Below are positions 28,301 to 34,088 of a stretch of DNA of 34,088 nt, one piece after another; the first letter of the stretch is position 1; each line of letters starts with the position of its first letter. Source of the stretch: Calocera cornea HHB12733 (taxonomy: Eukaryota > Basidiomycota > Dacrymycetes > Dacrymycetales > Dacrymycetaceae); assembly GCA_001632435.1 (NCBI GenBank), contig KV424055.1:51973-86060 (forward strand). Reading direction: 5' to 3'. The notes under the pieces are model-generated. The model was not told where the DNA came from. It saw only the letters and a list, made by a program, of their open reading frames with translations, and did no database searches. The position numbers were made by a program, and so were the translations under genes.

Positions 28301-29023
28301 CAGTATTCGTTGGTATCGCATCACCGTCAGCAGAATGCCCGTGCACCATCCCCCATCGAGAAAGTGTCAAGATCGCCGTGAAGCCTCCGTAGACCGAGAG
28401 CACCACCACCATGAACGAGCATTGAGGTGCCGCAAACTGCTTTCGTCGAGACCCGCCTGCCCGGGGTGGGCTGTGTGCTGAGCAAGTCTGGGCAGAAAGG
28501 GAGTCTGCAGGTGTGGAGGGATAAGTTAGAATTACGCAGAAGTGCTGCGAGGCGAACACGGATGAGGGCTGAAATAAAATACATCGATAGGCAGGCTTTC
28601 AAACCTGTGGCTTGAGTTCTTTCCTCGGAGACGGCAGACTCAAAGAAACGGTGAGGATCACGTCGGATATGTGAGCAAAGAACCCGGAGTCACCCAACAG
28701 ATGATCGTCCGAAATGAGTGGGCGGCCGACCCGAAGCCACCCGAACCCTTTGCGAACCCGCGGTTGCCTCCGGAAAAATGCTCGGCGCGAGGCCAATGGT
28801 CGGTGCTGTGCTGTCTGGTAGGGACCGCCGGGCGCGTCATACCGTCCGCGGGTGGTCCCATCGGGACAGCGGGACGGCAGGCGCACGACTTTCTTCACCT
28901 TTTCATCATCATCATCAGCAGCAGCATTGGGTTGTAAGCTCATTAATACCCTGAGGCCTCTGCTCGCTCCCCCTGTCCAACTCACACTCTATCACGCGTC
29001 ACGCTCGACTCGGCGCCCAAACA
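25328..29023. other. Gene-poor region, about 3.7 kb
   Basis: I find no gene I can support. A plus-strand frame at 25982-26371 (LAPKPTRKTAPVSAVCEGD...) has a coding look for about 60 codons but no ATG at its start and no splice partner. It may be a relic. Bases 26670-27800 are strongly pyrimidine-rich on the plus strand with long open frames lacking coding character. Bases 28600-29020 should include the promoter of the DUF1275 gene. No tRNA, rRNA or repeat array was seen. Confidence 0.45.
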
Positions 29024-30074
29024 ATGGCCACCCCCGCCCCGGACCCGGCCTCCGCATCGACATCCACCGCCCTATCCGAGCTCCCCGCGCCCGCCTCCTC
29101 CCCCCAGCGCGCACCACTAGGACAGCGGATATACGAGCACCTGAACGCGGACGTCGATGCGGACCTGAGCACCGTCCCGCTGAGCATCTTCTGCTTTATG
29201 ACAGGCTTTGTGAGTGCGGTGCGTTGGGTAGGTGGAGGGAGTGCTGATTGTTGGTGGGGTAGATCGACGCATTAACGTTCAGCGCGTGCTATGTCTGGTG
29301 TGCGTTCCAGACGGGTGCGCATATATCTGCTGTGAACGTACAACCCATGCTAACGCACTGCTAGGCAACACCGTCCAGCTCTCCCTGGCCATCGGCCGGC
29401 TCTTCACGGGCCCCTACCCGCGCGAAATCGGCTTCCAAATACCTGACCAGCAAGCACTGTGCTCCCTGATCACCTTCCTCATCGGCGCCTTCATCGGGCG
29501 GATAGGCGACAAGCTCGGCTCGCGCAAGCGCATCTGGCTCATCTGCGGCACGTTCATCCAGGCCGCGATGACGCTGGCCGCGTGCCTGACCGCGCTGTAC
29601 TCGGGGCAGACGAGCTTTGCGGGCGTGAGGGGACAGCCGACCTGGACTAGCCCGCTGGGGTTTGCTGCGCTGGGGTTTGCGAGCGCGAGCATGGGCCTGC
29701 AGGCGCACTTGGGTACCCGGTGCGTTTCTCCTCCGCACTCTCTCTTCCACCCAACAGTATCCTAACCGTACCACTCCCACAGGCTCGGCTCCCAATTCGC
29801 CACCACCGTCGTCCTCACGACAATCTGGGTGCAGTTCATGGGCGACCCGAAGCTCTTCAGCCCGCGCGCGCCCATAAAGTCGCGCGACCACAAAGCCCTG
29901 GCCATCCTCATGCTCTTCCTGGGCGGGCTGATCGGGCGCGCGCTGGACGGCACGATCGGCGCGGCGAATACATTTGCGGTCGGCGCGGCTATACGACTGT
30001 TGATTAGTGTCAGCTGGTGGTGGGTCCCGAGGAAGGAGCCGAAGAAGGAGCAGGGGGGCGCGAAGCAGGGTTGA
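29024..30074 (+). CDS. DUF1275 (YoaK-type) membrane protein (294 aa)
   Basis: Exons 29024-29209, 29263-29314, 29365-29719 and 29783-30074, phase-consistent. It starts MATPAPDPASASTSTALSE, a Ser/Pro/Ala-rich cytosolic lead. The DUF1275 core follows in order: FCFMTGFIDALTFSACYVW, then FQTGNTVQLSLAIGRLF, LITFLIGAFIGRIGDKLGS, FIQAAMTLAACLTALY, GFASASMGLQAHLGTRLG and LFLGGLIGRALDGTIGA. The SFQTGNT-type motif and about six membrane segments are characteristic of the family. The C-terminus is basic (WWWVPRKEPKKEQGG). Molecular function is not established for the family; a transport role is often assumed. It converges with the S1/P1 nuclease gene. Confidence 0.9.
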
Positions 30075-30442
30075 ACGAGGGGAGGTGCGGTTAGACGGGT
30101 GCAGGCGAGGGTGCATGTGCATGTATACCATTCTTCTGTTCATTCTCGGCAAACTCACACATAGAATGGGCTAGCGCAATAGTGTCTCCCAACAATCACA
30201 ACAATCTCATGACGTTGCTGCATGGGCGTGCGCTTGCGCCCGACAACTACCGCTTTGCACCACTCCTACGGCTGGCTACATGCGCGCTACGCGCACCGGA
30301 AGTTGGTTCAGGTTGGAAAAAGCAACCGCATGAGGTATTAACATCCACACTGCGGCCCTTCAACGCCCGCTTGGAATAGACATCGCACCTTCAGCGACCA
30401 CCGTTCCACATCTACTACTATACAGCCCCTCCCCTGGCCCGC
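30075..30442. other. Convergent 3' region
   Basis: It lies between the stops of the DUF1275 gene (plus) and the S1/P1 nuclease gene (minus). It holds both 3' UTRs; no other feature seen. Confidence 0.5.
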
Positions 30443-31651
30443 TCACTCCCAAACCAGTCCATCCAGTCCATGCCCCAGCGCGCTCTTCTCCCCCTCATCC
30501 CCCAGCAAGCTATTCAGCACCGCCGCGAGCCTCACGCCCGCCATAGCCAGCAGCCGCTCGACGACATGCTGATCCCTGATCGGCCCGAGGTACGCGGGCG
30601 TGTCCAGCTCGGGCGGCTTGCCCCGCGTGTCGTAGTGCGGCGGCCAGACGTACTTGCAGTTGAGAGGGTGGAGGGCGGTGGCCCATGACTGTGGGCAGAT
30701 GGGCAGGGAGGGGGGGTCGATGGGTGGTTGTGGGCCGGCACCGAGGATCGCTTGTCCCTGCGAGACATCTGGATGGATGGGGAAGTCCACACTGTCCTCG
30801 TCCATATTGCGCGGGACGAGCAGCGCCGGGTCCAGGTCGCCGCCCTCCGGGCACGAGGGCCAGGCGAGCCAGTCGTTAGCCCACCAGCCGCGGATCCCCT
30901 CTACCACGATCCACCGCACGTAGGCGTCGTAGATTGAGCCACGGAGGGCGGACTCGATGCGCTTGCTTGAGGTTGGGCGCGTGTAGTTGGAGAGCGTGCG
31001 GATCGACTGGGTTATTAGGAGCGTGTCCCAGACGGTGTGCAGATCTGGCAATGGGAGTCAGAGGTGAGGCGGAGACAGCCAGGAGACTCACTTGTCATGC
31101 GGCCCTCGAATTTGACGTGATCTATAGCACATCCGGTCAAAATCGTGACAGTTTGTGTATGAGAAGGAAGGATGCATACCGTCGTTTCCACCGCGATCGC
31201 GGCCGGACAGATGCATCGGCATATGCAGATCTCCCAGGTAGTGGGTCAGGAACCTGATCGCGATGTCCTGCCTCGACCCTCCATACTGCTGCGTCTCGTA
31301 CGTGACGTTCACGAGCGCCGTCAGCAAGTTCTTCTCGCTCGACCAGCCCTTCTCCCCAAAGACACAGTGCTCCGCAGGGTAGTCGCCGATGCCGTTGACA
31401 TAGTGCAGCGAGCTAGTCCAGCGCCACTGCGGCTGGCGCTTGATGCTATCCGCCCATGCGGCATAGGGGGCCAGATGGCAGCGCGCGTTGTAGGGGAGGA
31501 TGTCGCAGAGCTGTTCGCGCACCGAGGGGAGCAGGTGGATCTGCGCGATGGTCGCGACGATCTGGTGGCCAGCGACGCCCCAGGCGATGACGCGCGCGCT
31601 CTGGAGCAGGCAAAGCAGGGCCGGGAGGAGGAAGGATGCGTGTATGCGCAT
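30443..31651 (-). CDS. Secreted S1/P1-type zinc nuclease (367 aa)
   Basis: Exons 31180-31651, 31092-31121 (30 bp) and 30443-31044. The introns are 58 and 47 bp, and the phases agree. A signal peptide (MRIHASFLLPALLCLLQSA) is cleaved before Trp in AWGVAGHQIV, and this Trp is the N-terminal zinc ligand of mature S1/P1 enzymes. All zinc ligands are visible in order: W and H in WGVAGHQ, D in YAAWADSIK, H in SSLHYVNG, H/D/H in HYLGDLHMPMH, and H/D in NLHTVWD. These coordinate the trinuclear zinc site that cleaves single-stranded DNA/RNA and 3'-nucleotides. A Pro-rich insertion (PQPPIDPPSLPICPQ) lies before the final helix (LLAMAGVRLAAVLNSLLG). Predicted extracellular nutrient or phosphate scavenging enzyme. 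Confidence 0.95.
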
Positions 31652-31918
31652 AGTGGGTATCGCACTCTCTGTGGATGAGGGCCAGAGACGTCAGCCGCGT
31701 GTATGCGCAGGGGGAGGGGGAAAGGGGTGGACAAGGGGGCAGCGGCGGTGTTCTTATAGCCCGCAGCGCGAACCCTAACAACGCCCCTAGGGTGCGCATG
31801 ACATCAGCTGTGGCAGTGCACTCCGAATTCCGACTTTGACCGGCAACGTTTCTCCGGAAGCCACGTGCACGGTCCCCTTACCTGAGTCCCTTTTGTCGCC
31901 TGCAGGCGCCCAGCCGCG

Positions 31919-33070
31919 ATGGCGGCCTCTACGCCGCCGTTGGTCAACCTACCTCCAGGCTCGGAGCGGGTCACAGACGCGGACGAGGAGGTCTTCCTCT
32001 TGTACAGCTTGCTTTCCTCTTCTTCTCCTGGCAGCGAACCGGAATCGGGGCTCGGATTCGTGGACGCGAAGAAGGGCGAGATCACCGTGTCGTTCGACAT
32101 CCCCCCTCCTCTTGTGGAGGCGTCGTCACCGCATTTACATGGCACCACGGGCACCAAGCACAGAGATAGACACAGGAGAAGGCGGTCGAGTGGCAAGATG
32201 GATACGGAAGGAAAGCACATTGAGGTCACTCTCGCTCAGGATCTCGGAGGGTTGCGGAATCGGAAGGGAGATACTGGTCAGCCTCTGTACTCTCCTGTAT
32301 CCGACTTGGTATGAATACAATTCTGTAAAGGTAGCGTACTATGGAGGGCGAGGTACGAGCCCTCTCAGCGATGTCGAACGGTCTTAGTATGACGGAACCA
32401 CAGCATGCACCTCGCCCAGCAACTCCTGCAAGAGCACCACTATCCCCCCACACCGCCCCTTACCCCCCTGCTCTCCCCCTGCCACCTCCCCTCCGCCCAC
32501 ATCCTAGAACTAGGCAGCGGCACCGGTCTCCTCCCCGTGCTCCTTTCCCCCCTCGTGCGGAACTACACCGCCACCGACCTGGCGGCGCTCCTCCCGCTCC
32601 TGCGGAAGAACGCCGCTTCGAACGGGGTGGGCGAGAAGGTGGCGGTGGAGGAACTGGACTGGGCTGCGCTGATGGGGCTGAGTGAGGAGAGGAGAAAACT
32701 GTACTTCCCGCTCCCCGACCCGCCGGAGCTGGTGCTGGCCGTGGACTGCCTGTACAACCCCTCTCTCCTCCGCCCGTTTCTCGCTACCCTCTCCTACCTG
32801 TGCCATCCCTCCACTCCCACCCCGTCCAGCCCATCTGACCCATCCGACCCATATGATCCCCCCCAGAAACGCCCGGTCGCGCTGGTCATGTCGGAACTGC
32901 GCGACCCGGAAGTAATGCGCGAGTTCCTGGCGCTGTGGCTCGAGCTGGACCGGGATCAGGGCGGGTGGGAGGTATGGAGAGCGGGGGAGGGGTGCGTGAG
33001 CGGGACGAGGTGCGTCATTTGGGTGGGATGGCGGACAGGAGGAAGAGGTGGCGGTTGGGGCGGTGGATGA
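31919..33070 (+). CDS. Family-16 lysine methyltransferase, RKM5-like (348 aa)
   Basis: Exons 31919-32276, 32331-32352 (22-bp microexon) and 32404-33070. Joining them restores GDTGSVLWRASMHLAQQLL, the conserved GxTG-x-x-x-W segment that precedes the Rossmann fold in Methyltransfer_16 proteins. The SAM-binding motif is ILELGSGTGLLPVLL. The next acidic motif is NYTATDLAALLPLLRKN, and the family's post-II motif region is LVLAVDCLYNPSLLRPF. Late sheet residues are VALVMSELRDPEVMREFLALW. The N-terminal ~115 residues are acidic and disordered before HIEVTLAQDLGGLRNRKGD. Yeast Rkm5 methylates a ribosomal protein lysine (family knowledge); the substrate here is inferred only. A gene finder could wrongly start it at the internal ATG at 32405. 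The last ~15 residues are Gly/Arg/Trp low complexity. Confidence 0.88.
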
Positions 33071-33345
33071 GCCGGCGGGAAGGCGGGGGCTGAGGATCGC
33101 GCCTTTACGCTCTCCGCGAGTGAAAGTAGGTTTCATGTTTTCAATTGGCGCACAGACACAGGTAGACAATGCGGTCTCTTCCGAATATACTCAGGGGTAC
33201 ATCCAATCAGCCCCGCGCACATGACAACAGTCTATGCGCCGGTGGTCCTCACGCCGCGTAATGGAATGCCACCAAGCACTGGCACACTGGCCTGATCTCG
33301 CTCTCATATGACTGCACAGTGTCGCGTGAGCTGGGTCGCACTCAC

Positions 33346-33478
33346 CTCACAGTTGCACTTGTCGTTGCACCCGCAGCTGGCGTCGCCGCAGTGCTCGTCG
33401 ACGATGACGATCGATGTGGGCTGCGTAGGCAAATGTTCGCTCAACTCCAAGAGACCATTGGTAAAGCACGTGACTCAT
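33346..33478 (-). CDS. Metallothionein-like Cys-rich peptide (5' part resolved)
   Basis: A 9-bp first exon (33470-33478, MSH) and a 49-bp intron precede exon 33346-33420, encoding PTSIVIVDEHCGDASCGCN then DKCNCE. The cysteine spacing C-x4-C-x-C-x3-C-x-C is typical of small fungal metallothioneins, which bind Cu/Zn/Cd in the cytosol. A donor GTGAGT follows the last codon. The remaining exon is unresolved: acceptors after about 54 or 62 bp give short tails, and reading through also gives a short tail, so the total length is probably 35-60 aa. The exact start is uncertain as well. Confidence 0.5.
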
Positions 33479-34088
33479 AGTCAATTTGGATCTGTTGAGA
33501 AGTAGGGTGATGTACTCGAAAATGAGGATGAGCAAAGCATCATGCAGGGAGTGGTGGGGGTCATGAGGCTAGGACGGTACCATATTTAGGGAATCAGAGA
33601 AGTGCCAGCAACGTAATGAACTTCATCCGGATCTTGCTTCCAGTCCTGCGGCTCCTCTCTTCCAAGTGCCTACTGAGGAAGCGAGGGAACCCAGTGCTGG
33701 GGAGAACGAGCGCTCCCAGGTAAACATTCCCACTTTTACAGCTACTATCTCCATGCTGCACATAGATAGATACTTCCCTGCTCTATTATTGATAATACAG
33801 AACGCACTCGACACCTTCTCTACACACATAAAGCTGTCATCTCCTTTCCCTCAGGTACATATTCCCTTCCAAAACCTTGCGGTCCTGCCTGCTCGTGTGA
33901 CTGAGGCTGCTGGTTTCCGGCGCTGCACTAGGCTTAATACGCCCCTCGGCGGTCCTTGGTGCACTTGTGTCAGGAATGGGCAGGGGCGAGGTCCGGCAGG
34001 GATTGGTCGTATCGAGCCGGGGGCGGGGACAGGGACTAGGCAGAGGGGAGACTGGGTAGATTGAGCTAGGCTAGGTACAGGGGAAGAC
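33479..34088. other. Right-edge region without a supported gene
   Basis: It includes the promoter of the metallothionein-like gene. A plus-strand open frame (33666-34064) has no ATG at its start and drifts into Gly/Arg low complexity; I do not call it. Confidence 0.4.

Overview
The window looks like a nuclear contig of a basidiomycete fungus, probably Agaricomycotina (inference). Genes on both strands are split by short GT-AG introns of about 45-60 bp with CTNAC/CTNAT branch sites. The coding content fits: an integrase-core protein of a type common in mushroom-forming fungi, a fungal alpha-kinase, a DUF1275 membrane protein, an S1/P1 nuclease, a family-16 lysine methyltransferase and a metallothionein-like peptide. 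Exon models were built by hand from splice signals and reading-frame continuity.

Layout. (1) 1-7.2 kb: two large minus-strand genes of unknown function, one with a Cys-rich putative zinc-binding region. They are interspersed with G-rich 30/33-bp minisatellites at four places, a related 183-bp coding duplication and a 24-bp minisatellite. (2) 7.2-10.8 kb: a decamer array (5 x 10 bp), then two members of a small-gene family (9.0-9.3 kb minus, 10.46-10.74 kb plus). In this family the first exon is only the ATG. (3) 11,004-23,259: a proposed 12.3-kb mobile element. It is bounded by 28-bp terminal inverted repeats (27/28 identical) flanked on both sides by GTTG. It carries five genes with alternating orientation: an unknown gene with a hydrophobic C-terminus, an unknown gene with an internal duplication, an alpha-kinase, an integrase-core transposase, and another unknown gene. 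The interval is about eight-fold enriched for the palindrome GCCGGC, and it contains every copy I found of a ~100-bp repeat with core GGTATGTAATCTTGCTG. (4) 23.3-25.4 kb: a third member of the small-gene family, with six 12-residue FPG repeats, and a Zn2Cys6-like gene. (5) 25.4-29.0 kb: no gene I can support. (6) 29.0-33.5 kb: ordinary host genes, namely DUF1275, S1/P1 nuclease, methyltransferase and a metallothionein-like peptide.

Interpretation. The element sits between two same-strand members of the small-gene family, so those genes were probably adjacent before insertion. The most novel items are the integrase-bearing multigene element with its own repeat and hexamer signature, and the ATG|intron small-gene family, two members of which share the palindrome GTCCGCGGAC upstream.
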